From: Lycium barbarum
Lineage: Eukaryota > Streptophyta > Magnoliopsida > Solanales > Solanaceae
NCBI RefSeq assembly: GCF_019175385.1
Contig: NC_083338.1
Coordinates: 67,836,712-67,900,711, forward strand
Length of the DNA: 64,000 bases
Direction of reading: 5' to 3'
The position numbers were made by a program, and so were the translations under genes. The notes below the pieces were generated by a model, which did not search any database, was not told where the DNA came from, and saw only the letters and a program-made list of their open reading frames with translations. Positions 1 to 10,761 of this stretch are shown here, in pieces. Positions within the stretch are counted from its first letter, which is position 1. Each line of letters begins with the position of its first letter.

Positions 1-126
1 CTATTCTGTGATTCCGAGCTTGTTTATGATTTGTATGCACTTTTGATATGTTCTTAAAAGAGTTCTGTAAGAATTAATGTGCTCGACTTTTGAAAACATT
101 CTGCTATGTCTCGATACGTATGTATG

Positions 127-575
127 GTTCCAAAGGACCCATCTGATTTGATCCGTAATAAGATTCGAAAAGTTCCTGATATGACTATTGTTTTGATTCT
201 CTAAAAGAAAGCTTCTGAAACGTTCAAAGAGTTTCTGTTCCTAAAAGAATCCCGTAAGTATCAATTCCCTAACTTTGGTATATGGTCTCGGATCTGTTTG
301 ATATATGACTATGATCCCTATGGCTCTTGATATTCTTATGATGTTTGATATGTTTCCGAATGGCATTCGGAAGATATTTGATATGACAAATGTCTTGATT
401 CTCAAATGATAGTTCGTTCGATTATTACATCGAGTCTTTGATATAATTTGATATGTATACAAGGTCCCAAAAGCTCCTTTGATTTGATCCATAACGATAT
501 CCGGAAGGTACTTGACACGATTATGGCTTTGATTTTCCAAAAATGGCTTCTGAAACGTTCGTAGAAGGTTCTGTA
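127..575. repeat. Degenerate repeat units in LTR A
   Basis: Three related stretches, near 165-225, 355-420 and 500-560, share the pattern of a GAAG-rich start, then TTGATATGAC or similar, then CTTTGATTYTC and a TTCTGAAACGTTC-like end. The outer two also share the preceding TCTGATTTGATCC. Spacing is irregular (about 190 and 145 bases). They look like an old internal duplication inside the LTR. Confidence 0.5.
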
Positions 576-728
576 CTTCAAACGCTCATAACTTTCGCAT
601 ACTAAGTCGGATTGACCCGAAACTTGTTTCTGAGCCTTCAGATGTCATTAAGTGTACATATCCATCGAGTCTTGATTTGTATGCATATGGTTTCTCACTA
701 CTCTGCCCGTGCACGCCTTAATGTATCT

Positions 729-1290
729 TTCACTGAGTCCCGGGCCAGGACACGTTATCGTGCGCATTCCTCTGTATCTTTCACTGAGTCCCGGGCCAGG
801 ACATGTTCTCGTGCGCACTCCATTGCATTGTTCACCGAGTCCCTCATAGGCGGGTCGGGACACGTTATATGAATATGTATATGATGATGTGATGATACGG
901 GGATGGCGGCCAGGATGGCATATGATAACTCTATTCAACGAGACCCGCACTAGAGGACCGGGACACGATATATGTATACATGATATATGATCCACCGAGT
1001 CCCTCACTAGAGGGCGGGACACGTTATGCATATATGATATATGATTTGACATGCATGATTCCGATTCACCGCGTCCCTCATTAAAGGGTCGGGTTCTGTT
1101 AAGCATACATGATATATGACTCTGTCCACCGCGTCCCTCATTAAAGGGCCGAGATCTGTTATATGTGTATATGATATATGATGTCCGCATACATGATGAC
1201 TCCATTCACCGCGTCCCTTACAAGAGGGTCGGGATCTGTTACATTACTCTATTCACCGCGTCCCCCACGAGAGGGTCGGGATCTGTTATA
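729..1290 (+). repeat. Nine-unit palindromic array in 5' LTR A
   Basis: Units start near 729, 781, 831, 933, 991, 1064, 1125, 1204 and 1250. Each reads roughly TTCACCGMGTCCCTCA, a short loop with TAGAGGG or TAAAGGG, then TCGGGAYMYG. The inner part pairs with itself (CCCT..AGGG, or CCGGGCC in the first units). Units are 45-100 bases apart. The reverse frame stays open across the array, which creates a false ORF of about 185 codons. Confidence 0.85.
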
Positions 1291-2043
1291 TGCGTACATA
1301 CGATATATGATTCTGACATGCATAATTTGTGTTTGGAAAGTTAGCATTTTGGCATTCTGTACCTTCGGTACTTCTTCTGACATATGATATCGGCCTACAT
1401 GATCTGTGTCTGGAAAACAAACATTCTGACATTCTGGATCTGTACTTTTCTGACACCTTACATCTGCATACACGATTTGTGACTGGAAAATAAGCATTTT
1501 GGTAATTTGGATAATGTATTCGCCATTGTACCGTTGTTCCGATTATGGTTCTGTTTTCTGTGTTTCATGCCTTACATACTCAGTAACTTTTCCGTACTGA
1601 CCCCCTTTCTTCGGGGGCTGCGTTTCATGCCGCGCAGGTACACCCAGATGAGTAAAGGACATTGCTAGAAGATGCCTCAGCTGGATTGGCAACTCCATTT
1701 GCTCCTGGAGTGTTGCCGAGTCAGAGTATGTGTGCTATGAAGTTTTGTCCAAAGTTAGAGACTTTGCAGACAGAGTCGTGGGTATTGGTTGTCAGTTTTG
1801 TAAGCGGCTCCATTAGCCGATGTGTCCTTTTGTGTTATGATATAAGTTCTACATGATTACAGATTTTGTTTGATTTGAAAACAACGAGAAAGGATATTTC
1901 TGAAAGCTTTACTATGTATTTCATCCTTATTTGATTTAAAAGTTCGACAAGATTATGTGTATACTAAGGGTCAGAGGGTTCGCTCGGCCCTAAGTAAGGG
2001 TCGGGTGCCCATCACACCCTAGTAAGGTTAGGGCGTGACAAAG

Positions 2044-2058
2044 TGGTATCAGAGCAGG
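2044..2058 (+). other. Primer binding site, tRNA-Met type (element A)
   Basis: TGGTATCAGAGCAGG lies three bases after the LTR end. It is the usual plant retrotransposon primer site complementary to the 3' end of initiator tRNA-Met. Confidence 0.9.
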
Positions 2059-2947
2059 TTTGTCCTAGGGTCTGTCTGCAAAGTCGTGTCCAGTAGAGTC
2101 CTGTTTATGGTGTGAAGCGCGCCACATTTATAAACAGGAGGCTACAGGGCATCTAGGGATTGTTGACCTTCTTTCTGTCATAGATCGTGCGATAGAGCCA
2201 AGTTATAGGAAAATGAGATTCCCTATATAAGCCTTACATACGACGGAAGGAGGTAAGTGATGATATGGAAAGTCATAAAAGTACATCTCGATATACTTGT
2301 TCTGTTATCTGAAATTGGAAGTTCTGGATGGCTAGAATGTGACATATAGCCGTATGCTCTGTAAGGCATTGTTGGCATTTGCTACGTACAGATTTGAATG
2401 GTAAAAATATGTAAAGGAGACACGGTCAGAATTTTTTCAAAATCAGGTTATTTGATCTGGAACACCTAAATAGGAAGAGCGTGGAAGGGAAATACCGTAA
2501 CCAGAAAACAAATGGGATGTATTGTTTCAGAGGAGTTATGGTTTTGGCATGACAGGAAGAATACTAGCGAGAAGTACGATTAGCAGTCTTAAGGATTAAA
2601 ATGGATAACATTCGAGGTTTAATAGGAACAAAGTCTGTTGGAGGATTCAGAGAAAGTCGACAATCAGTTTTGCTGCAGATTATTATGTAAGAGTGGTAAA
2701 ATGGAAATTCAAATAGGCTGATACCCGAAGTATTCATAAGTAACGGCGATAAAGGTATATGTGCTACCATCGGGAATCTGGGAGCCCAGGACAGGCGGTA
2801 GTCATACACACAGGTGGGAGGTGAACATTGGGAATTGAAAAGGGTAAAACAGTAATTGCAAAAGGAAGGACGTGTTACGAACATGCCTCGGAATATGTAA
2901 GACCTCGACTTGCTCCAGATCATGTGATAAAGGTCATGCGAGGAAGC

Positions 2948-3065
2948 AGACGCGATTATATCAGCATTAAGGCACCGGATCCCACCAAAGTTTCGAGGTT
3001 AAGCGTGATAAGGTGGGAGCAATTTTAGGATGGGTGACCCCCTGGGAAGTGTGCAAGAAATTCTG
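2948..3065 (+). ncRNA. 5S rRNA-derived segment in element A
   Basis: The stretch matches plant 5S rRNA along its length: CGCGATTATATCAGC, GCACCGGATCCCA, GGTTAAGCGTG and TAGGATGGGTGACC, CCCTGGGAAG are all in order and at the right spacing. It is more diverged than the copy in element B, mainly between the A box and the intermediate element. The C-box region differs from the usual 5S by one base (GACCCCCTGG for GACCTCCTGG), a change shared with B. After GGGAAGT both copies switch to the same non-5S tail (GTGC, then AAGAA). No T-run terminator follows. It is probably not a working 5S gene; a regulatory role is possible. Confidence 0.88.
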
Positions 3066-3654
3066 TATGTCCAGACATAAGAGACAAATGAGAAGTGTCA
3101 CGACCCGTCTAGGGGCCGTGACGAGTACCCGATACTTGTACCGAGCACCCCTTGTCTATCGTTTTACCTTTACCTCTTAGCAAGTCATGTAAACAGAGCC
3201 ATTTTTTTTTTTGAACATTAACATTAGCGGCGTCATTCTGAACATAGACTAATAAACTTTGTTATCAATTATACATCAACATTAGCATGCCAAAACATCA
3301 TATATCTAACTGTACTTAACTGACTGTACATAACAGTCTACGAGCCTCTAGACGTAGTACACTTATACATAGAAAGGGTCGGGTGCTGCCGTGCCCGAAT
3401 ATACATACACAAAATAGTACCGCAGAAGTGAGGCTCCGGAACAACTGGAGCGCTGTCAACACTGCTGGTAAGGCTCCTAAGGATCAAATCCGCCTATCTG
3501 CTGACCTGCGCGGCATGAAACGCAGCGTCCACAAGAAGGGACGTCAGTACGAATAGTGTACCGAGTATGTAAGGCATGAAAGATAACACTAGCAGTAACA
3601 TAATGTATAATTAATAATGTCATGGAGTCACAGAATATAGAAGATAGAAAGTAT

Positions 3655-4000
3655 CTCATGTCATATATTATCATCTCGTATCATATCGTATTATATCTTA
3701 TCTTGTCTTGTCGTAGTATATCACGTCATAGTATATCGTGTCATAGAGTGTCAGGCTATAGTATATCATAACATAGTACCTCATATCGTAGCATGGCATG
3801 TTATAGCATGTCGTGTCATAGCATAGCGTGTCATAGCATGTCTTACCATAGCATAGCATATCATAGCATAGCATAGCTTGTCATATCATGTCCTGTCGTA
3901 GCAAATCAAAGCATATCATGTCATAGTATAGCTTACAATAGCATATCTTATCATAGCATGTCTGGTCATGACATGGTAGGTCATATCATAGCGCCGATCA
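3655..4000. repeat. CATAGCATGTC-type minisatellite
   Basis: About 345 bases are built from variants of TCATAGCATR and TCATRTCGTR, near 10 bases each, with many substitutions and no fixed register. It sits in the 3' part of the minus-strand solo LTR. Confidence 0.75.
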
Positions 4001-4263
4001 ATGCCGGTTCACCCACATAGCGCCGATATACACCGGCTCACCCATATATCCCGCGTCCGGGCACCCCGCGTCCGGGATGATAAGCCAGCTGATCAGGTAG
4101 CAATGAAACATGTTTCCCTTCCCATTCCCCCATGTATCCCTTCCTCCCAACCCAGGTTCATATACATAGCTTTCATACATATACATGTCTTATATACATT
4201 TACTTATCTTATATACATATATATCTTTTATATACTTATACATATCTTATATACATATACATG

Positions 4264-4264
<1 letters not shown>

Positions 4265-4320
<56 letters not shown>
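4265..4320. repeat. TA microsatellite
   Basis: An uninterrupted TA run of about 28 units, preceded by imperfect TATACATATAC sequence from about 4150. Open frames across it (Ile-Tyr repeats) are not genes. Confidence 0.95.
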
Positions 4321-4323
<3 letters not shown>

Positions 4324-7300
4324 GTCTTATATACATAGACATGTTTTCTATATGTATATATCCTATAAGCACACAAGGGAGTCCAAGGAAAAATCATATA
4401 GCCATCGGAGCGGCGTAAGGCCGGTGACCTCCGATTACATTATGGAATACTCGTGATCGCTCTTGTCTCACCTCGAAGGGACGAATATTTTGAGGTGAGA
4501 TGGTAAATGGAGAATAGTATTAAAGTAAACGTAGAATGAAATTATGGGCATCATAGATGACAGTTCATAGACTTTGAAATCTTTAGAAAATAAAGTCATA
4601 GCTAGGAAATATAAATAAGATTCAAAAATTAATTTATCATTTTCATATTTACATAAGATACTTAGCTTAGTTATCTTGGTCATAGAGTCGTTCCGGTAGC
4701 ACGTATCATAGGCATATCCTCTTATACGTCATTGTTATCATTACCGTCATGGAAGGGTCCTCGTTGGAGGAGTCATAGTACTTATCATTTGGTAACGAAA
4801 TCGGGATCAAAAGTTCCCTTTGGATTCACTTCTAATAAGTCAAGCAACACTGTAAGGAAAAATCCGAGAGTAGCGGGCCCACCTCGGGCCGGATGGGGTG
4901 GCGTATGCTATTTACATATATTACGTATCATGTCATTACTTGTGAGGGTTCTAGGGTAATCGGGTCCCACTCGTGCAAGTTCTAAGGGTTTAAGAGGTCT
5001 TTCCATCATTTGCACACTTTCTAGTTCAATTCTATTGAACAAAAAGTGGAAAACTAAAGTGCGGATCCCGGGGACTAGGGTTGTCCCCGAGGCTCGTACC
5101 CGACTTATTACAGCTAAGACATGCCATAGAAGGGAGGGTGAAGCCTTACATACCTCTTTCCGCTCCTTTTGCTATTCCAAATTCACGTCGTAATCTCGTC
5201 AAAATCTGCAAATTGGTCATGTTTACCAAAACTCTTATTAGGGTACTTAGAGTTAGAATCTTAAGGAAACATTTGGCTACCGAAATTTCAGCAGCACTTC
5301 CCCTATAAATACTCCATCCCACCAAGTTCAACTTGGCTAATTTCAATCAACAACAATCCCGGGAATTCAAACCCGGCCAAAATATCAACCACAATTCCAA
5401 CAACAACCATACTAACAACTTCCATATTCAATCAACTTACTACTTCTTCCAAAAACTTTCTAACTTTAATGAAAACAATAACAACCTCATAATCTATATT
5501 CCAACAACATCATACTAAATAAAATTGACTCATTCTCTTCCATTTTTTCACCATAACCACACGGCCAACACCAACATACACACTACAACTTCTCAAAATT
5601 CATTCAACTTCCATTTTCCACATATCATTCACAACAATAACAACCAAACACTAATTAAAATAATTGAAGCATGACTCCTACACTTATATACATACACACG
5701 GCCATGTACTATATTTCTCTCCTTCATGAATTTCATCCATTTTAGCATACTACAACACATATAAACCATATATAACACATAAAACAAGATCAAAACTCAC
5801 CTTTCTTCTTCAACTTCTTCAAAACAGATCACCCGAAAACATTTTCTTAAAAATATTCGTTTGGAGGACTTCCACTTTGATTTGGCCCAAGGGTCCTTCT
5901 TGAGTTGTGTTTAACTTCTCATATGTGATTCATATGAATTTTCAGATGTCCTAAAAAAATCTCGATGTGTGGGTCCCACCTCAGCAATTAATCTGACGTT
6001 CAAAAATACGGGATATAACAAAAAGCTAGAGTGGCCTACGGGAAACTGGAACATATGGGATGGTTGGAGACCATAAGGGGTCGCGTAGGACGAGACAGGC
6101 TAGACTGGAGAAAAGACAGAAAATGCATCCTAGCTCTGGAATTTGGATAGACTTGAATAGAGTTTGGAAGTATTATGTGGGTAAGTTGGTAGTAAAAATA
6201 TATATATGTGTGTGAATACGTATGATATCCCATATGTGATTGTATCGGTGGGCACGTGAGTCCCAGCAACCGGTGTTACGGTATGAAAAGTATCAATGAT
6301 TGGAAGACTGGAAATTTTAAATGCAACGATATTTGGAAAAGAAAGTGAGTGAGTAGGTGGAAAATAAAGAGATCAAAGTGTCGGAAGAAAGTGAAAGGTA
6401 AGAAACCCCAGTGAGTGAAGTTCCCGAGAGAAACTACCGGCAAAGCACGAGACTATTTGGGAAAGAACTCAAAGTGGGCATGCAAAAAGGATAAAGAGTG
6501 GTAATATGGAACAGGAGAGGAGTGTATGAGGTTCGAGAACCAATTTCAATAAGTAAGGCTAAAGGAATAGTGACCACGACAAGGAACGTGAAGTAAAAGA
6601 AGGAATGTTTAGGCCTTGCGATGATGTTAAGGTGAGAATGTGTAAAGGGATAAATGTATGGTAAAATTTATATGGTTGCCTCGGACATGGAGGAGTGTTC
6701 CAAAAGGATAATTTAAGAATAGAACAGATTTGTGAGTTTAAAGGTAAAATTTCACGAACTTCAGAGCCGATGCCACAAATGGCAAAAGGAGAAAGTGTTC
6801 GGGAAGGATATGGAAATATTGATAAGAATGATGATATAAGTGCAAGGAAAAATAATTAAAAAAAACTCATGGTAAGAAGTTTTCGATATGCTATGCACAG
6901 AGTTGGAAAGGAAGACGAGGAATAAGGTAAGTACCGTGGACGAGGATATTCGAAGATTATTGGCATATAAGGAACCCCTTAAAAAAGGGGGGGAGAACAT
7001 ATTATGTTGGACTTAAAAGGAATCGCAACACTAACAGGCTCCAGAGGAGGAATTTATTAGCTTAAGGCCAGAGTTCAGAACATATCGGCACATAGAGAGA
7101 ATACATGAAAGGAGCAGAAACGAACTGGAAATGAGTGTACCGTGAGGTCGACATGAAGGGAAAGGATGGAAGACACTCTAAGAGAATGCTTCATGCCAAC
7201 GTGAGTTATGATACGCTTAGGACATAATTTGAATCCCTCATATCGGGTAAATTTGTGCCGTAACTAAGTACGCAGCGATATGTTTTAAAGAGTAATAAAA

Positions 7301-7594
7301 AGAGCAGGAAAGGGCTACAAGCTAAGTTCACAAAGGATAATGGAGGGAATGATAAGACTCAAGGATATTTCGGACAAGAACGACTATTATAACGAGAGTA
7401 TCAATAGTTGGTAGTTTGAAATTTTTGAAAGAAAGAAAGAACGCAGTACCTATGCTTGATCATATTTGTAAGGAATCTACACCGGAGAGCCAACAAGGAA
7501 TAAGCATGAAGAAAAGGACAACTATAAGAGGGACCCCCCTGAAGTGTTACAAGACCCCATAAGATCAGTTGAACATTAGAGGACGAATGTTCTA

Positions 7595-7607
7595 AAGGGG
7601 GGGAGGA
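7595..7607 (+). other. Polypurine tract of element A
   Basis: AAAGGGGGGGAGGA sits directly before the TGTTATAGCCC start of the 3' LTR, where plus-strand priming takes place. The preceding GAGGACGAATGTTCT block also occurs before the 3' LTR of element B. Confidence 0.9.
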
Positions 7608-7898
7608 TGTTATAGCCCGTATTTTGTACGTTCGGATATTTCAAGGTAGTCGTGGCAAGTCAAGGGCAAGACCATTTTCCAAAATTATTTTAAGGTACAA
7701 GTTGTTTGTGAAAATTATTTATGAACATTATTAGTATGAAAATAATGAGAAAGGCTAAGGGTAAGAAGGGAAATTCGCAAAAGGGTTCATGGAAATATTG
7801 TGGAAGGCTAACGGCAAAATGGAAATTTCACAAAGTATTCAAGAAAGTTCTTGAAAAACCCAAGTTGGCCGTGTGGCATGTGTCATCTTGTATTAGTA

Positions 7899-7900
<2 letters not shown>

Positions 7901-7974
<74 letters not shown>
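7901..7974. repeat. TA microsatellite in 3' LTR A
   Basis: An uninterrupted AT/TA run of about 37 units in the first third of the LTR. Confidence 0.95.
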
Positions 7975-7978
<4 letters not shown>

Positions 7979-8556
7979 GGTCAAGTGATGACAAATTAAG
8001 ATTTATTCATCCTTTTTAATTTAAGAAAAATTAAAGAAGCTTGGAGAAGGTGGGCTTGGCCCACATGGATGAATTAAGTGTACATATATATATGACTTAT
8101 TTGTCATATTTCTCCACACAAAATCAAGAAACTTCAAGAAAGAAAGAAAAGAAGAACAAGAGAAGGGCATTCGGCCCTAGCCAAGGAAATTGGCTCCATG
8201 GAAATTGATCAAGAAAAAATTATTTCTCCTAGTATTCCAAGCAATTGGAAGGTCCTCTTTAACATGGAATGGTTGTTGGAGCAAGAAAAACATTTATTCT
8301 TGCAAGTTCATAACCCAAGCCAAGTAAGAAGACAAGTGGAAAAAGGTAAGATTTAATCTTCTTTTATATGCTATGGATGGTTGTGTAGGTTAGAATATGT
8401 TAGAATTGGATTAATATTTCGCATACTAAGTCGGATTGACCCGAAACTTGTTTCTGAACCATCCGATGTCATTAAGTGTACATATCCATCGAGTCTTGAT
8501 TTGTATGCATATGGTTTCTCACTACTCTGCTCGTGCACGCCTCAATGTATCTTTCA

Positions 8557-9112
8557 CTGAGTCCCGGGCCAGGACACGTTATCGTGCGCATTCCTCTGTA
8601 TCTTTCACTGAGTCCCGGGCCAGGACATGTTCTCGTGCGCACTCCATTGCATTGTTCACCGAGTCCCTCATAGGTGGGTCGGGACACGCTATATGAATAT
8701 GTATATGATGATGTGATGATACGGGGATAGCGGCCAGGATGGCATATGATAACTCTATTCACCGAGACCCGCACTAGAGGGTCGGGACACGTTATATGTA
8801 TACATGATATATGATCCACTGAGTCCCTCACTAGAGGGCCGGGACATGTTATGCATATATGATATATGATTTGACATGCATGATTCCGATTCACCGCGTC
8901 CCTCATTAAAGGGTCGGGTTCTGTTATAACCATACATGATATATGACTCTGCCCACCGCGTCCCTCATTAAAGGGTCGAGATCTGTTATATGTGTATATG
9001 ATATATGATGTCCGCATACATGATGACTCCATTCACCGCGTCCCTTACTAGAGGGTCGGGATCTGTTACATGACTCTGTTCTCCGCGTCCCCCACGAGAG
9101 GGCCGGGATCTG
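8557..9112 (+). repeat. Nine-unit palindromic array in 3' LTR A
   Basis: This is the partner of the array at 729-1290, with the same number and order of units. Several single-base differences change pairing in one copy but not in the other (for example CTAGAGGGTCGGG against CTAGAGGACCGGG). A false reverse-strand ORF of 186 codons runs through it. Confidence 0.85.
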
Positions 9113-9867
9113 TTATATGCATACATACGATATATGATTCTGACATGCATAATTTGTGTTTGGAAAGTAAGCATTTTGGCATTTTGTACCTTCGGTACTT
9201 CTTCTGACATATGATATCGGCCTACATGATCTGTGTCTGGAAAACAAACATTCTGACATTCTGGATCTGTACTTTTCTGACACCTGACATCTGCATACAC
9301 TATTTGTGACTAGAAAATAAGCATTTTGGTAATTTGGATAATGTATTCACCCTTGTACCGTTGTTCCGATTATGGTTCTGTTTTCTGTGTTTCATGTCTT
9401 ACATGCTCAGTACATTTTCCGTACTGACCCCCTTTCTTCGGGGGCTGCGTTTCATGCCACGCAGGTACACCCAGATGAGTAAAGGACATTGCTAGAAGAT
9501 GCTTCAGCTGGATTGGCAACTCCATTTGCTCCTGGAGTGTTGCCGAGTCAGAGTATGTGTGCTATGAAGTTTTGTCCGAAGTTAGAGACTTTGCAGACAG
9601 AGTCGTGGGTATTGGTTGTCAATTCTGTAAGCGGCTCCATCAGCCGATTTGTCCTTTTGTGTTATGATATAAGTTCTACATGATTACAGATTTTGTTTGA
9701 TTTAAAAACAACGAGAAAGAATATTTCTGAAAGCTTTACTATGTATTTCATCCTTATTTGATTTAAAAGTTCGAAAAGATGATGTGTATACTAAGGGTCA
9801 GAGGGTTCGCTCGGCCCTAAGTAAGGGTCGGGTGCCCATCACACCCTAGTAAGGTTAGGGTGTGATA

Positions 9868-10102
9868 GAGGCCCTCCCTTGAATTAACGGGGTTCGGGTC
9901 ATCGGGGTTTGGTAATCCTCATGGCCCGCTGTCTTCATTTTCGGCCACAATCTCGTTATTATTGACGTAACTAGATTATCCACTGTTAGCCATTTGGTAC
10001 GTTTTCACAGAGATGAACAAAAGATATTTTTTATTCTGACAGGTAAGATAGAGATCTAGATCAAAGGACACTATTATTCGGGCCCCACGGTGGGCGCCAA
10101 AC
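9868..10102 (-). mobile_element. Leader and primer site of a Tat-type gypsy element (minus strand)
   Basis: Read on the minus strand, an LTR ending GGGGTAAACA is followed by TTGGCGCCCACCGTGGGG (10083-10100). This is a non-Met primer site of the kind I know from the Tat/Athila branch of plant gypsy elements. About 215 bases of leader follow and are cut off at 9868 by the insertion of element A. No coding sequence of this element remains in the window. Confidence 0.65.
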
Positions 10103-10759
10103 TGTTTACCCCGAATTTGGATAATCAATTAAATTTATGAGTGAGGTATAAGATATGTGGTTGAACTTTAATCTATTTTGATTGAGAGAAAATGGTTTAA
10201 GATGAGCTATGAGTAATCTGTATAGTGATTGATGGCTTGTAATTATGCGTGTATTAAATAATATATGGTATTGCTTTTTTGAACAAATTTAAGAACAACA
10301 CAGTGAATCCGGACCAGTATCAGATAATAAGTGGGAGAGGTTTACATATTCTTGCTATTACAAATGTTCTAGAACTCAAGAAGCCAACATCTAAAAGTAG
10401 GGTAATGACCCCCATTTATAGTTTTGCCTTATGGGCTTCATACAACATAAGGCCCTAAATAATAAAGAAAAACCCTAAAATGGATAAGGTTGGTCTTACG
10501 GTCTGACACTCGTACGATTGGCAGTACAATGTGACAGAACGGTATTGACGCGTGGCAATTGTGTAACGGATCAACCGGACCAACAGCCATGATCAAACGG
10601 ACCAACGACCACGATCAACTCGGCTATGGAGAAACCGGACCAAATGATATTCTTCCCTTTCTTCGGTTCAAGCACTCCTTCGGTCCACGTGCTTGTCCCT
10701 TTCTTCCCTCGATCTCCGGTCTTACCGGTTTAATGCATATCCGATTTTTACCGTATACA
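10103..10759 (-). mobile_element. 5' LTR of the Tat-type element (minus strand)
   Basis: On the minus strand the LTR would run from TGTATACGGT (right end, 10759) to GGGGTAAACA (left end, 10103), 657 bases with TG..CA ends. The left end is fixed by the primer site; the right end is chosen from the TG start and is less sure. A solo LTR has inserted two bases beyond that end. No target duplication could be checked. Confidence 0.6.
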
Positions 10760-10761
10760 AA

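Larger units (their letters stand above)
1..2040 (+). mobile_element. 5' LTR of LARD-like element A (left end outside window)
   Basis: The block from about 593 to 2040 recurs almost unchanged at 8417-9867, so these are the two LTRs of one element. The LTR ends in GGGCGTGACA at 2040 and is followed at once by a tRNA-Met type primer site. It holds a nine-unit palindromic array (729-1290) and the double hairpin CAGTA..GTACTG / CCCCC..GGGGG (1581-1621). Bases 1-592 have no match in the 3' LTR, but adjoining sequence (560-800) aligns by eye with the middle of the solo LTR at 50072-53204, so they are taken as LTR sequence that the 3' copy lost. The true start lies left of the window. Confidence 0.85.
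3096..6020 (-). mobile_element. Solo LTR, minus strand, nested in element A
   Basis: The block begins TGTCACGACCC and ends GGGATATAACA, the reverse complement of the TGTTATATCCC...GGGTCGTGACA ends seen in the solo LTRs at 35568 and 50072. It is flanked by AGAAG (3091-3095) and AAAAG (6021-6025), a 5-bp target duplication with one mismatch. Removing it rejoins sequence (GAGAAG then CTAGAG) that matches element B's internal region. Inside are a CATA-type minisatellite, a TA microsatellite, the CCGAAATTTC box (5280-5290), the splice-donor-like AAGGTGAGT (minus, 5796-5804) and the 3' hairpin region (3525-3560). Confidence 0.9.
2041..7607 (+). mobile_element. Internal region of LARD-like element A (no polymerase)
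   Basis: The region between the LTRs is 5.6 kb, of which 2.9 kb is a nested solo LTR, leaving about 2.6 kb. No gag, protease, reverse transcriptase, RNase H or integrase motif is visible in any frame. The first 170 bases and later blocks (for example 6530-6800) align by eye with the internal region of element B (27809-32305), so the two belong to one family. It carries a 5S-derived segment at 2948-3065 and ends in a purine-rich tract. Such elements depend on enzymes from a relative; the primer site suggests a gypsy partner. Confidence 0.8.
7608..9867 (+). mobile_element. 3' LTR of element A, with internal deletion
   Basis: It begins TGTTATAGCCCG after the polypurine tract and ends GGGTGTGATA (GTGACA in the 5' LTR). 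Sequence from 8417 to the end matches 593-2040 with scattered substitutions. The part of the 5' LTR at 1-592 is missing here, so an internal deletion of at least 0.6 kb removed it at 8416/8417. A donor-like AAGGTAAG is at 8343-8350 and the double hairpin at 9408-9449. The expected target duplication would be GAGGC (9868-9872); its partner is outside the window. Confidence 0.9.

Noticed and set aside
648..1205. Reverse-strand ORF of 185 codons (and its twin at 8472-9032)
   Set aside because: It runs through a noncoding palindromic array in an LTR; the repeated SRPFNEG/GPGLSERY pattern mirrors the DNA repeat and no protein family fits.
2948..3065. Functional 5S rRNA gene
   Set aside because: Box A to intermediate element is degraded, the 3' end is not 5S, and no T-run terminator follows; it is a retroelement-borne derivative.
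3655..4000. CRISPR-like spaced repeats
   Set aside because: Units are about 10 bases, degenerate and without spacers; this is a eukaryotic minisatellite in an LTR.
4001..4456. ORFs with long Ile-Tyr runs here and at 7721-7999, 55093-55317 and 60794-61033
   Set aside because: They are translations of TA, CT and CA microsatellites.
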